DNA of 64,000 nt from Cyclobacteriaceae bacterium (GCA_025808415.1 CP075525.1:186001-250000), one strand, 5' to 3'. Counted from the first letter of the stretch, positions 8,099-17,463 are shown. Notes: a model not told the origin generated them from the sequence alone. Made by a program: numbers and translations.

Positions 8099-9025
8099 AT
8101 GAACCGGCTTTTTCTACTACTCACTTTAGTTGTGTGGGGCGTTTCGTCCCTGTCTGCACAAGATATCCTTACCAAAGCAGCGGCTGAAGGCTGTGAATGT
8201 TTAAAGAGTATAAACACGGATGACTTTACAGAAAAACAACTTCCCTTTAAAATTCTGGGATGCTTGTCGGAGTACTCCGATGAGGTTGAGACTGAGTTGC
8301 GTAAACAGGGCACCTTTAAAGATGAGCCGTTTGAAGCCATGACCGCTGTGCGTAACGAGGCCTACAAAAACTGCCCCGATGAATTTGCGCGACTTAATAA
8401 AAAGAAAGAAAAAGTAGAGGTTGATCCTAAGTTGCTTGCAATTGATGCAAACACAGATTTAATAAAAGGCTTTGGCGATGCGATTTGCCGCTGTGTTGAA
8501 GTTACCAAAGAGAAGGATTGGGACGAATGCATGAAGCGCGTATTTGAGGCCAATGAAGAATCATTGGAAGAGCGGCTGACAACGCATTACAAAGAGATTG
8601 ACAATATGTTCAAAGCCATGACTGTTCTGGGATTAGATCTGGCCATGACCCTTATGGATAATTGTGCTGCATTGGAAAACGATGAGACTTTTGCGCCACT
8701 TAAAGCTTATCCTGCCGTAACCAATGGTTGTAACAAGTTGGTGCTGGGCGAATACGTAACCGAAACTATACTAGGAGATGTTAAGGCTGTTGTAACCGCC
8801 AACCGGTATAGTGAATTTAAAGATGGAAAGATGACAGAGGATTACAAACTCACCTGGAATGGTTGTACCGCAACGTTAGTGGCTCAAAAGCCAGTAGAAC
8901 TAGGCGGACTCAAAAAGGGTGATGCCATAAAAATGGAAATCAAACGTGCCTCCGATAAAGGATTTTTGAGTGTGATCTACTACAAGACAATACCGGCTCC
9001 GCACCTATTTGTAAAAACGAAATAA
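8099..9025 (+). CDS. Secreted Cys-rich protein of unknown function
   Basis: 308 residues with a signal peptide (hydrophobic stretch, then SLSAQ). Two modules share a cysteine pattern: CECLKSI...GCLSEY...NCPDEF (about 32-98) and ICRCVE...ECMKRV...DNCAAL (about 124-190). This suggests an internal duplication stabilised by disulfides. The C-terminal third is beta-rich by appearance. I do not recognise the family. An overlapping in-frame question does not arise: ATG at 8094 is out of frame. The next gene also encodes a small secreted protein, 19 bases on, so the two may be an operon. Confidence 0.75.
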   Translation: MNRLFLLLTLVVWGVSSLSAQDILTKAAAEGCECLKSINTDDFTEKQLPFKILGCLSEYSDEVETELRKQGTFKDEPFEAMTAVRNEAYKNCPDEFARLNKKKEKVEVDPKLLAIDANTDLIKGFGDAICRCVEVTKEKDWDECMKRVFEANEESLEERLTTHYKEIDNMFKAMTVLGLDLAMTLMDNCAALENDETFAPLKAYPAVTNGCNKLVLGEYVTETILGDVKAVVTANRYSEFKDGKMTEDYKLTWNGCTATLVAQKPVELGGLKKGDAIKMEIKRASDKGFLSVIYYKTIPAPHLFVKTK

Positions 9026-9044
9026 GCATCAGAACAAAAAGAAA

Positions 9045-9578
9045 ATGAAATCGCTACTATACACGGTGGTTCTAATTATTTTATGTGCCCCGACTTCCCA
9101 TGCACAGGAGATTAGATTCACAGACCTGAAAGCAGGTACAAAATTTGAAAAACAATACACTGCCTATGTTTGCCGGGAGGGCACTGTTTATAACGTTGGT
9201 GATCGACTTAAAATTGGAAGACCGTCTTCCGTAAACCAAACCTTTGTTTACATTATTGAACAAGATGCGCTTACCGGATCGGCCAACCTGCCCGCAGGGT
9301 ATAGCGGATTTGAAACAGAACTGAAACGAATTCGCGTGGTGGGCAATAAGCGCATTGGCTATGCAGTAAACTTTTATACCAAAGGCGTATGGGGTCCCTC
9401 AACATTTATAATCCCTATTGAAAATGCCCTGGCAACAGGAGAAATAAAATCTTCGGTGATGAGTAGCGATGACGCACTAACTGAACTTAAACGAGCTAAA
9501 GACAAACTCGACCTGGGCCTGATTACCCAGGAAGAGTTTGAAAAGTTAAAAGCAGAGTTGTCACCATTTATTAAATAG
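9045..9578 (+). CDS. Secreted protein with C-terminal SHOCT-like segment
   Basis: 177 residues with a signal peptide ending SHAQ. The middle part (about 20-140) is not recognised. The last 35 residues (ALTELKRAKDKLDLGLITQEEFEKLKAEL) match the SHOCT pattern, a short helical oligomerisation motif whose G-x-I-(T/S)-x-E-E-F core is visible. It follows the previous secreted protein by 19 bases. No catalytic function can be assigned. Confidence 0.75.
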   Translation: MKSLLYTVVLIILCAPTSHAQEIRFTDLKAGTKFEKQYTAYVCREGTVYNVGDRLKIGRPSSVNQTFVYIIEQDALTGSANLPAGYSGFETELKRIRVVGNKRIGYAVNFYTKGVWGPSTFIIPIENALATGEIKSSVMSSDDALTELKRAKDKLDLGLITQEEFEKLKAELSPFIK

Positions 9579-9610
9579 ATAACCGCCTTGTGGTTTCTTT
9601 TGCCTAAAGA

Positions 9611-10594
9611 TTAATCTGGATCTCCATCCTGAATACCGAGCGTGTACTCACTTCTTACCGGAGCTACTGTTTGAAGGTATTTATAAAGTGCAATAAGCTC
9701 CATGTCGCTCATCCGGCTGAACGGTCCCCAAGGCATGGGTGTGCCCGGAATGACCCGGCCATCACGAAAGCGTTTAATAAAATCTTGTTGTGTCCAATCG
9801 GCCATGCGCCCGGTTTCCTTGTCGGGAGTAATGTTCGGTGTCATTACATGTTTGCCTTTTACAATGTTTCCGTTTTCATCGATGATTTCAAATTTGTTTC
9901 TGCCTGAAAACTCGGGGCCGATGTACGCTCCGGTCATCATGCTGCGTGGGGTGTGGCAACCCCCGCAGTTAGCAATACTGTTGGCGATATATGCACCATA
10001 GGCGGCTGTTGAATCAGGCGCAGGGGCAGGGGGCACATCTCCATCGCCCATGGGCTTAACAAGAAATGAAAAAACTGCTTTGCCTATAAAATTGAGCTCA
10101 TGCTTTGGCCTGGGATTGTGAATAGGTTCCTGCGAACGAAGAAAAGAGATTATGGCCTTTAGATCGTCATCACTCATATCATAAAAAGGCATCATGTCTA
10201 TAATGGCCCGTCCATCATGCGCAACTCCATAGCGTAACGCACGGGCAATTTGTCCATCAGTAAGTTTTCCGATTCCCGTCTCTTCGTCAGGTGTAATGTT
10301 AGGAGCAAACATATTTCCAAAAGGCATCTTGAAATCAAATCCACCTTTAAGCGGAGCCTCCTCCCCCCGATCCACACGTTGGAACTCCGTCATAGGTGCA
10401 TGACAAAATGAACAATGTGCCGGACCGTATGCGAGATACTTTCCTCTTGCGATCATAGCGGAATCCGTGCTGGCCTGGATGTCGGGATAAGGTGCATCAA
10501 AGGTGCGATTGTAGCGAAGATTTACAGTAACAAACAAAATGGCAACGGCCGCAACTACCACCAGCACGATGCCAAGCAGAATTTTTTTAAGCAT
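9611..10594 (-). CDS. Diheme cytochrome c
   Basis: A 327-residue membrane-anchored or exported c-type cytochrome. An N-terminal hydrophobic helix (about 5-25) precedes two class I cytochrome c domains. Heme-binding motifs are CSFCH (61-65) and CGGCH (210-214). Each domain has the repeated MTPNITPD-type segment seen in alcohol-dehydrogenase/diheme cytochromes (NITPDEETGIG and NITPDKETGRM) and a following Met-containing loop (PFYDM, TPMPWGPFSRM) that can supply the axial ligand. It may serve as a periplasmic electron carrier. No catalytic partner is encoded next to it. Confidence 0.88.
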   Translation of the reverse strand: MLKKILLGIVLVVVAAVAILFVTVNLRYNRTFDAPYPDIQASTDSAMIARGKYLAYGPAHCSFCHAPMTEFQRVDRGEEAPLKGGFDFKMPFGNMFAPNITPDEETGIGKLTDGQIARALRYGVAHDGRAIIDMMPFYDMSDDDLKAIISFLRSQEPIHNPRPKHELNFIGKAVFSFLVKPMGDGDVPPAPAPDSTAAYGAYIANSIANCGGCHTPRSMMTGAYIGPEFSGRNKFEIIDENGNIVKGKHVMTPNITPDKETGRMADWTQQDFIKRFRDGRVIPGTPMPWGPFSRMSDMELIALYKYLQTVAPVRSEYTLGIQDGDPD

Positions 10595-10785
10595 AGTGAA
10601 TGGGATTAGATTTTAACCTACCATTACCGAAACGACACGAATCAATTAGTTTGGCAGAAACCTTAGACAGGTTCTGTTTAGGGTTTGTAGCCGATTTGGT
10701 AACAAAGGCTAATCGAAGTTAAACAAATTACCTTCGCATAACCAAAGAAAGGGTGCTGATTATTAAATAGCCGGGAAACGTAGAT

Positions 10786-11010
10786 TTATACTTTGCGTGG
10801 TGGCAGGTCAAAAGCTTTGGCTTCATGCTCCAAATGGCCTTTGTGCGAACCATCACAAAAAGGCTTGTTTTTAGAAAGACCACAGCGGCAAAGCGATACC
10901 AATGTTCGTCCTTGTAAACCATACGCAGTACCCTGCATGTCTACGATTTCAAAATCGCCTTCAATTTTTAGTGAACCATTATTGTTTACCGTAATTTTAG
11001 TCGTTGCCAT
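10786..11010 (-). CDS. CDGSH-type [2Fe-2S] protein
   Basis: A small single-domain iron-sulfur protein of the mitoNEET family. From the ATG at 11010 it has 74 residues; an in-frame GTG at 11022 would add four. The cluster site is CRCGLSKNKPFCDGSH, with three Cys (41, 43, 52) and the labile His56 of the 3Cys-1His type. Such proteins are thought to take part in redox sensing or cluster transfer. Monocistronic here, between the cytochrome c and the Rossmann oxidoreductase. Confidence 0.88.
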   Translation of the reverse strand: MATTKITVNNNGSLKIEGDFEIVDMQGTAYGLQGRTLVSLCRCGLSKNKPFCDGSHKGHLEHEAKAFDLPPRKV

Positions 11011-11045
11011 ATCCTTTTGCACTTAAAAAATCTCTTCAAAACTAC

Positions 11046-11711
11046 TCAATTACGGGCAAGCTTAACGATATCCTTAACTTCAAGAACTGGTTTTTCATAC
11101 CCCATCGTAACCACCCTGATCATGGCTGTACCTACCTCTTTCAGGGTTGACACATAAGCAGGGAACAACACGCTCAATAAAGGATATAACCACGCCATAG
11201 CACTGTACCACCGCAACGTGTTTTTCAAACCTTTTGTGGGTTGCATATACCCGGGCCGAAACATGTAAACCCTTTTAAAGCCAAGCCGAAGCAAAGCGTT
11301 CTCTGTCTTTCCCTTTACACGCGCCCACATCATGCGGCCTTTTTCGCTGCCGTCTGTTCCCGAGCCTGAAACATAACAAAAAATCATTTCCGGGTTTTTG
11401 CGCAGCAGGGTTTGCGCAACTTGCAAGGTGAGGTTATACGTGAGATGATAATACTGCTGTTCCGTTAAGCCCACCGCAGAAACACCCGCACAAAAAAAGC
11501 AAGCATTGTAGGAATGGAGTTGATCTTCAATGCCCGACAGGTCGTGAAAATTGGGGTGAATTATTTCTTTCAGCTTTGGATGCACAACCCCGCAAGGTTT
11601 ACGGTTAATCACCAGCACACTTTCAACATCGGGATGGTTAAGGCATTCGTGAAGAACACCTTCACCCACCATACCGGTTACCCCTGTAATAATGGCCCTG
11701 ATCTTTTCCAT
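11046..11711 (-). CDS. NAD(P)-binding Rossmann protein, HTATIP2/TIP30-like
   Basis: 221 residues. The N-terminal nucleotide site is GVTGMVGEG (about 9-17), followed by a segment resembling atypical short-chain dehydrogenases (FFCAGVSAVG; YVSGSGTDGS; ARVKGKTENALL). The last has the lysine position of the SDR active site, but the usual Tyr-x-x-x-Lys tyrosine is replaced (ARVKGK). Substrate unknown. Possibly an epimerase-like or regulatory member rather than a classical dehydrogenase. Confidence 0.8.
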   Translation of the reverse strand: MEKIRAIITGVTGMVGEGVLHECLNHPDVESVLVINRKPCGVVHPKLKEIIHPNFHDLSGIEDQLHSYNACFFCAGVSAVGLTEQQYYHLTYNLTLQVAQTLLRKNPEMIFCYVSGSGTDGSEKGRMMWARVKGKTENALLRLGFKRVYMFRPGYMQPTKGLKNTLRWYSAMAWLYPLLSVLFPAYVSTLKEVGTAMIRVVTMGYEKPVLEVKDIVKLARN

Positions 11712-11856
11712 ACAAATAAAGGTAGCTTCATTTCAAGGAAAAGTCGCACGCAACCAGTATTTATTGTACGCGTACTTTGCTTTAATTCAAACAAGTTATT
11801 GTAGTGTTGAGGGTAAGCGTTGAAGCGGGTGGGTTTTTTAGCTTCGTTCATACTTA

Positions 11857-11864
11857 TATTTTTG
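11857..11864 (+). promoter_or_regulatory. -7 element upstream of antiporter gene
   Basis: TATTTTTG fits TAnnTTTG exactly. It ends only 4 bases before the ATG at 11869, so transcription from it would give a leaderless or nearly leaderless mRNA. No clear -33 element was seen. Confidence 0.35.
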
Positions 11865-11868
11865 CCCT

Positions 11869-13107
11869 ATGTCATTACTCCAAATCTTCAGCGCTGTTCT
11901 TGTCCTCTCGGCCGTATTCGCCTTTATTAATGAGCGCTACCTTAAGTTACCGGCAGCCATTGCCCTCATGCTCATGGGGCTGCTGTTTTCCGTAGGCATA
12001 CAGGTGGCCAATGTTATCTTCCCCGGGCTGGAAGGACTGGCTGAGCAAGCGCTTGAGCGGCTTGACTTCTCTGATATTTTGCTCGACTTCATGCTAAGCT
12101 TTTTGTTGTTTGCAGGCGCGCTCCACACCGACTGGCACAAACTGAAAAGCATGCGCTGGCCCATTGCTTCGTTTGCAACATTGGGGGTAACTATTTCTAC
12201 CTTCCTTATTGCCGTATTATTATTTGCTGCACTCAAGCTTGTAAGCTACGAATTACCATTCATCTACTGCTTGCTGTTTGGTGCGCTCATCTCACCAACT
12301 GATCCCATTGCCGTGTTGGGCATTTTGAAAAAAGCCAACGCCCCCGAACCTATGGAAATAAAAATCGTGGGTGAATCGCTGTTTAACGATGGCACGGGAG
12401 TAGTGCTGTTTATTGTTATTTTTCATATCGCCACAGCCGGGTTGGGCACTATTACCTTTAATGAAGTAGCCCTATTGTTTGCCGAAGAAATTATAGGCGG
12501 CATTGTACTGGGCATTGTTTGTGGCCTGGTCGTTTATCGTTTGATAAAAAGCATTGACCACTATCAAACCGAAGTGTTGTTAACGCTTGCCATGGTAATG
12601 GGTAGTTACTCCCTGGCGTTGGCCCTTCACTTATCCGGTCCGCTCGCCATGGTTACGGCCGGGCTTATCATCGGTAACAAAGGAAAAGCAAGTGCCATGT
12701 CGGATGTGACGTTGGATTACACCTACAAGTTTTGGGAAATTATTGATGAGATTATGAATGCCGCCCTGTTTGTACTCATTGGGCTGGAGTTGTTGATCAT
12801 TCCATTATCGTGGGAGTATGTATTATTAGGATTACTTACTGTACTTATCATTTTGATAGTACGCTATGTTTCCCTGGCGTTGCCTACCTATGCGTTCGGG
12901 TTTAAAAAACAATTTGAACCAAAAACGCTTACGATTATGACGTGGGGAGGTTTGCGCGGAGGTATTTCTATTGCCTTGGCGCTGACTATACCGGCCGGCC
13001 CGTACAAAGAGTTAATCGTGGTGATAACCTATACGGTAGTGCTATTCTCTATTGTTGTGCAGGGGCTTTCTATAGAACGGGTGATTAAAAAGGCTATACA
13101 GGTTTAA
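11869..13107 (+). CDS. Na+/H+ antiporter, CPA1/NhaP type
   Basis: A 412-residue integral membrane protein with about 12 hydrophobic spans. It exchanges Na+ (or K+) for protons. The family motifs SPTDPIAVLGILKK (about 143-156) and GESLFNDGTGVVLF (about 166-180) hold the acidic ion-binding residues (the ND pair). GGLRGGISIALAL near residue 363 is the arginine-bearing segment typical of CPA1. No cytoplasmic regulatory domain is attached. Stands alone between divergent neighbours. Confidence 0.92.
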   Translation: MSLLQIFSAVLVLSAVFAFINERYLKLPAAIALMLMGLLFSVGIQVANVIFPGLEGLAEQALERLDFSDILLDFMLSFLLFAGALHTDWHKLKSMRWPIASFATLGVTISTFLIAVLLFAALKLVSYELPFIYCLLFGALISPTDPIAVLGILKKANAPEPMEIKIVGESLFNDGTGVVLFIVIFHIATAGLGTITFNEVALLFAEEIIGGIVLGIVCGLVVYRLIKSIDHYQTEVLLTLAMVMGSYSLALALHLSGPLAMVTAGLIIGNKGKASAMSDVTLDYTYKFWEIIDEIMNAALFVLIGLELLIIPLSWEYVLLGLLTVLIILIVRYVSLALPTYAFGFKKQFEPKTLTIMTWGGLRGGISIALALTIPAGPYKELIVVITYTVVLFSIVVQGLSIERVIKKAIQV

Positions 13108-13236
13108 TTCACGCACTGCTTTTTACACTTAAAGACTTTTCACCCGCCCTTTGAAACTGCTTTTACGAAAAAAGATCTATTCTAACATTATCTTAAATCT
13201 TAATTAAAACGAATAATTCTCTGACCGATCGAGAAA

Positions 13237-13644
13237 TCAAAAATCAAAGCTAATATGGTATATGTCAGTTTGATTGCGCCTGATGTTTGGAGCAAAAAAT
13301 CCTCCGGGTTGCGGTATCTGTTCAACCAGGTCAAACACACGGCATGTTTTGGGTAACGCGGAAAATATCAGTAAGAAATTGAATTGCAATTTATCGGGTA
13401 CAATTGTCCATACCGGAGCATATGTTATGTTTTCGGCATGTATGAGTTCGGCCCGTTCACCAGCTTCTTTACCAATTAAATAGGTTGATTGCCAAATCCT
13501 GATCAGCGTTTCGTTCGCGTGTGGTTTTACGTGACCGTGCACATAAATGAACGCGTCATTTAATAACTCGGGATGAATGGAGAACAGACTATCCGCATCA
13601 ACAAACGGTTTTGCTTTTACGGGCGGATGTTCAGTGCTGGCCAA
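13237..13644 (-). CDS. Conserved hypothetical protein, TTG start
   Basis: 135 residues with no recognised domain. The C-terminal half (FLLIFSALPKTCRVFDLVEQ, then a Gly/Pro turn and RRNQTDIYHI) has the look of a conserved family. The frame is closed by a TGA 9 bases upstream, and the only usable start is TTG at 13644. An ATG lies 10 bases upstream but in another frame, so either the start is TTG or a one-base change has disrupted the 5' end. It lies 55 bases downstream of the universal stress gene on the same strand and may be co-transcribed. Confidence 0.6.
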   Translation of the reverse strand: MASTEHPPVKAKPFVDADSLFSIHPELLNDAFIYVHGHVKPHANETLIRIWQSTYLIGKEAGERAELIHAENITYAPVWTIVPDKLQFNFLLIFSALPKTCRVFDLVEQIPQPGGFFAPNIRRNQTDIYHISFDF

Positions 13645-13699
13645 GGTGGTTCATGTTTGTTGATCCCCTAAAATTAGATGAACTTTTAAAACGTACTGC

Positions 13700-14521
13700 T
13701 TAGCCCTTCACATTAATAACAAGTACTGGGAGTTGCTCGTGGTTAACCAAGCTTTCGGCCAGGCTATGTGAAAAAATAAAAGCACCTGTTTTTAGTTGGG
13801 CCGTGAGTGCAATTATATCAGGGGCAATATCTTTTGCGGCATATTTAATGCCCCACTCCGGATCGTTGGTGGTAATGAAATTGCGGGTAAAGTTTGTGCC
13901 CGGGAACTGGGCCTGCAGTACATTCATCTTTTCGTCCACCTCAGCCTTGGTTTGTTTGTCATTTTCGAGCCCAATGTAGAGCATATGAATGGTGCTGCGC
14001 CAAAGGCCGGTTAGCTTCGCCAGGCTGTTTAAGGCTTTCGAAGGATCTTCATGGAATGTAGAGGCAAACATAATCCTTTCAAAGCTAACGGTACCGGGTT
14101 TGTTTTTGATAACAAGAACCGGTGCGGAGGAGTGGCGAACAACCCGTTGGGTTTGCGACCCGATAACCCATTCGCGAATGCCCGTTGCACCATGCGAACC
14201 CATTACTACCAAATCAATTCCGAGGGGCTCAATATAATTTTCAATTTTGTCTGTGCCCTTGTTCATTACCAGCAAAGGCCTTGCATTAACACCTGCCCGC
14301 TCGGCCAACGTAATGAGCTCATCAAGTTTTGCTTTTGCCTGACCTAGAACAGGATCAGTTTCCAATGGCTTGTTCAGCAATACATGCATGCTGCCCGACT
14401 TATCATCGTAAAGGTGTTGTATGATCAATTCAGCGTCCGCCTTACGCGCAGTTTCCAGTGCTACATAAAATGCATTTTCTGCGCATGCTGAAAAATCTGT
14501 TGGAATTAATATCTTTTTCAT
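13700..14521 (-). CDS. Universal stress protein, tandem UspA domains
   Basis: 273 residues forming two Usp domains. The first (1-140) has the ATP-binding signature G-x2-G-x9-G-(S/T) as GSHGATGIREWVIGSQT (108-124) and ends in PVLVIK. The second is degenerate: it ends in PVLVINVKG but has HSLAESLVNH where the glycine loop would be, so it probably does not bind ATP. Such double proteins are often induced under low oxygen or stationary phase. An FNR-like box lies 84 bases upstream. Confidence 0.92.
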   Translation of the reverse strand: MKKILIPTDFSACAENAFYVALETARKADAELIIQHLYDDKSGSMHVLLNKPLETDPVLGQAKAKLDELITLAERAGVNARPLLVMNKGTDKIENYIEPLGIDLVVMGSHGATGIREWVIGSQTQRVVRHSSAPVLVIKNKPGTVSFERIMFASTFHEDPSKALNSLAKLTGLWRSTIHMLYIGLENDKQTKAEVDEKMNVLQAQFPGTNFTRNFITTNDPEWGIKYAAKDIAPDIIALTAQLKTGAFIFSHSLAESLVNHEQLPVLVINVKG

Positions 14522-14604
14522 GATTAGGATTTTTTAAATGCCAACCCGCGAGTTGCATCGCCCCTTTCTGAAAGACAAGATATTACCCCTGAAATCTATT
14601 TTGA

Positions 14605-14618
14605 CTGATCCGGATCAA
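14605..14618 (-). promoter_or_regulatory. FNR/ANR-like box upstream of universal stress gene
   Basis: Read on the minus strand: TTGATCCGGATCAG. This is nine of ten matches to TTGAT-N4-ATCAA with the canonical 4-base gap, 84 bases upstream of the Usp start. This position suits activation by an oxygen-sensing Crp/Fnr regulator. No other canonical-gap copy was noticed in this window. Confidence 0.45.
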
Positions 14619-14645
14619 CGGAAGCTATGACATTTATCAGTAGGT

Positions 14646-15308
14646 TTAACCGATCCAGGAAATGATTGAATTAACAGACGATACCCGGTGGGTTTTGTGA
14701 CGAACGCCAGTGGCTGTTAGGGCTCTCAGAAACAATTCGAGTTGACAGTGCTGTTCTTTTGTTTCGGTTATGATGTTCATCATGCCAAGGCCTCCATGCG
14801 TTGTAAGCCGTACCAGATGCATTACGTATTCTGTTTTCAGCATTCTTGATGGAATGTGCTTATCCACAAAAACATCACTCACTACCATATCGAAACGGGT
14901 TTTGCACACGGCTACAAAATCAGCGGCATCGGCCATATGAAGTGTAAGGTTGTTGTACCTGTCCAGATCAAAGTATTTTTTTCCTAGTGCTATTACCTCT
15001 GGGTCGAGCTCTATACCTGTAAGCTGTGGGGCAAGTTTTAGCTCATCACACAAAATAGTCGCTATGCTTCCTGCCCCAAACCCAAGTATCAAAACAGTTT
15101 CAAGGTTTCGTTTATCTACTTCAAGCTTTTTGAAAGCTTTTTGAAATATTTTATGCAGCGTGTCGAAAGAATAATTCGCATCGGGAGAATGCAGAACATA
15201 CTTTCCGTTTTGATACCATACTTCCAATTCTCCGCTTACCGCACTTGGTCGCTTTTCAACAATGGTTCCGGAAACATAGCTGAGTAGCTGTTGACTTATG
15301 GATTTCAC
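14646..15308 (-). CDS. Spermidine-synthase-like methyltransferase-fold protein
   Basis: 220 residues with a class I SAM-binding fold. Motif I is VLILGFGAGSIATIL (about 67-81), followed by GIELDPEVIALGKKYF and HMADAADFV. VVSDVFVDKHIPSRM occupies the place of the spermidine synthase gatekeeper loop, but the usual DxxDP catalytic pair is not obvious, so the substrate is uncertain. The start is GTG at 15308, inside the GTGA that ends the S9 peptidase gene. This 4-base overlap points to translational coupling. Confidence 0.82.
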   Translation of the reverse strand: MKSISQQLLSYVSGTIVEKRPSAVSGELEVWYQNGKYVLHSPDANYSFDTLHKIFQKAFKKLEVDKRNLETVLILGFGAGSIATILCDELKLAPQLTGIELDPEVIALGKKYFDLDRYNNLTLHMADAADFVAVCKTRFDMVVSDVFVDKHIPSRMLKTEYVMHLVRLTTHGGLGMMNIITETKEQHCQLELFLRALTATGVRHKTHRVSSVNSIISWIG

Positions 15309-17377
15309 TTTTTATCAAACATGCGCTTAAAGAAATCGGCTGAGGCTTTATAGGCACTTAACCAGTTTTTGTGCAGCAGAAATCCGTGCACTTCGTCCGG
15401 AAAAACCAATTGCTCAAAATACACACCTTGTTCGCGTAGGTTTTCAACAAGACTTACGGTTTCACTAAAGGGCACGTTGCGATCATCATCGCCATGAATA
15501 AGTAACACCGGGGATCGCCAGCCTTTGATAAAATGCATGGGCGATGATTCAAAGGCCAGGCGTGCGAACGCCTGCTGCTTTTCTGCCTGATAGGAGGGAA
15601 CAAAATTTCGGATCACTACATTCCAGTCGTGCACACCGTGAATATCCACCCCGCAAGAAAACAAATCGGATGCCCTGGCCAGCCCCATCGCGGTTAAGTA
15701 GCCTCCATAACTTCCTCCCCACAACCCGATTTTCTTCGGGTCAACATCCGGACGCTGTGCTAAGTATAATCCTGCTCCTTCCACATCGCGATACTCGCTG
15801 GCCCCGGCTGCACCGTAATCAATGGCTTCGCGGAAATCCAAACCATACCCAATACCACTACGGTAGTTCACCGACAACACCACATAACCCTGGCTGGCAA
15901 AGTATTGGTTGAGTGCATAGGCGTTGTGATAATACTGACTATAATGAAACCCCAGCACCATTTGCCTGCGCGAGCCACCATGAAAGAAGATTACAGCTGG
16001 CCGCTTATCGCCAGCCTTGGCGCCCTTTGGCAGAAATAGCTGTGCGGGTATTTTCATGCCATCCGTGGCGGTGATCATCACAGCCTGAGGGGTTACGAGA
16101 TCTTTTTTGGGAAAAGTTTTCGGGAATAAATCAGTTGCGATCATTCTTGATTGTCCGTTGGCTGCCACAATATGCGGCCAGGCAGCCGTAGTGGCATCGG
16201 TACGCAGGCAGACTAATCCGGCTGTTGTTTCAACCGGTGCGTATTCAATGCCATCGCCTGTGGAAAGTTGTTGTGGTTTTCCTCCGGTAGCGGCCACTTT
16301 AAAAACATGCCTCCGGTCGATGTCGCCAATGTTGGTTACATAAATGAGGCTTTTTCCATCACGCGCCACATCCACGGACTCCACTTCGCCATCGCCCGGG
16401 GTAAGTAATACTGCTTCGCCTCCGTTTGTGGAAACCGAATACAAATGCTGCCAGCCATCGCGCTCCCACGGAAACACCAGGCGATCACCCATCCACCATA
16501 GCATGTTATCCACTACCGGAATGCCGGTGTGAAGCACACTGCCTTTACCCGGTTTAGCGACCCAAACTTCTTTTGCTTTTCCGGTGCTTACATCGGCAAC
16601 GCGTACAGACCACGGATGGCCCTCGCGTGCCGGCACAAAGGGCAGGCGGTTACGCACATTGGGCGTGCGTATAAAAGCAATTTGCTTTCCATCGGGCGAC
16701 CAAACCGGATTACCGTCCCGATCAACACTCGGGTCAAGAAACTGAATAGTGTTGGTTGAAAAATCATAAACACCAATAAACGAGTGGTCGGTACGGCTGC
16801 TCACAAAAGCCAGTTTACGGCCATCGGGCGACCAGCGCATATTGCTTTGCGAGCCGCGTGAATGAAAAAGTTTTTTGCCCTTGCCGGCTGAGTCTAGTTT
16901 AACTAGCCACACCTGGCCGCTGCTTAAATACGCCAATGATTTTCCATCGGGCGAAAGTTTGGGATAAAAACCGGTGGACAGTTTTTTCAAATCGCTGCCG
17001 TCTGCATTCACAATCCAGATGGCGCGATCAACGCTGGGCTGCAACGCAATAGGATTGGGTAGTTCATTCGCACTATTTGGGGCGCCTCCGCGTATGAAAA
17101 TGATTTTCGCATTATCGTTCGTGAACTGCACCGATGCTATTTCCTGTCCGTCATCCTGATTGTAGTTGGTAACCTTTCGTGGTGCAAAATCCGGGGCATC
17201 AGCCACGTAAATATTACGCGCGCCCTGATCGTTAAACACCCAGGCTATACGTTTGCCATCGGCACTGGCGGTAAGGTTTGTCGGGAAGGGTACGTTGAGG
17301 AGGTTATCAATGGTGACTTGGGCTAATGCTGCAGATAGTGCCGTGAGCAGCGCGATAAGGAGGTTTATCTTTTTCAT
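15305..17377 (-). CDS. S9 family serine peptidase (acylaminoacyl-peptidase/DPP type)
   Basis: A 690-residue secreted peptidase with signal peptide (ALSAALAQ). The N-terminal two thirds is a beta-propeller of PD40-type blades, seen as repeated SPDGKxLAxxS segments (SPDGKSLAYLSS, SPDGRKLAFVSS, SPDGKQIAFIR). The C-terminal alpha/beta-hydrolase domain has the catalytic serine in GGSYGGY (S556), aspartate in HGDDDRNVP (about D632) and histidine in DEVHGF (about H664). It should act on short peptides in the periplasm. The M20 peptidase gene is next upstream, suggesting a shared peptide-use role. Confidence 0.93.
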   Translation of the reverse strand: MKKINLLIALLTALSAALAQVTIDNLLNVPFPTNLTASADGKRIAWVFNDQGARNIYVADAPDFAPRKVTNYNQDDGQEIASVQFTNDNAKIIFIRGGAPNSANELPNPIALQPSVDRAIWIVNADGSDLKKLSTGFYPKLSPDGKSLAYLSSGQVWLVKLDSAGKGKKLFHSRGSQSNMRWSPDGRKLAFVSSRTDHSFIGVYDFSTNTIQFLDPSVDRDGNPVWSPDGKQIAFIRTPNVRNRLPFVPAREGHPWSVRVADVSTGKAKEVWVAKPGKGSVLHTGIPVVDNMLWWMGDRLVFPWERDGWQHLYSVSTNGGEAVLLTPGDGEVESVDVARDGKSLIYVTNIGDIDRRHVFKVAATGGKPQQLSTGDGIEYAPVETTAGLVCLRTDATTAAWPHIVAANGQSRMIATDLFPKTFPKKDLVTPQAVMITATDGMKIPAQLFLPKGAKAGDKRPAVIFFHGGSRRQMVLGFHYSQYYHNAYALNQYFASQGYVVLSVNYRSGIGYGLDFREAIDYGAAGASEYRDVEGAGLYLAQRPDVDPKKIGLWGGSYGGYLTAMGLARASDLFSCGVDIHGVHDWNVVIRNFVPSYQAEKQQAFARLAFESSPMHFIKGWRSPVLLIHGDDDRNVPFSETVSLVENLREQGVYFEQLVFPDEVHGFLLHKNWLSAYKASADFFKRMFDKK

Positions 17378-17414
17378 GTCAGTGATTTTTTCTTTTAAAG
17401 TACCCTAAATGCAA

Positions 17415-17454
17415 AACCACAGAGGTCACAAAGTTTTACACAAAGAGCACAGAG
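17415..17454. repeat. Dispersed-type ACAGAG/CACAAAG repeat
   Basis: The 86-base gap between the two peptidase genes holds AACCACAGAGGTCACAAAG followed by TTTTACACAAAGAGCACAGAG. Reiterated (A)CACAGAG/CACAAAG strings like this recur between genes in many Bacteroidota, from memory. Only one copy is present in the window, so the repeat status is inferred. Confidence 0.4.
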
Positions 17455-17463
17455 CGTTTATGT

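Noticed and set aside
14870..14878. Exact DnaA box TTATCCACA
   Set aside because: A single copy within a coding region, expected by chance in 64 kb; the same holds for the copy at 62850.
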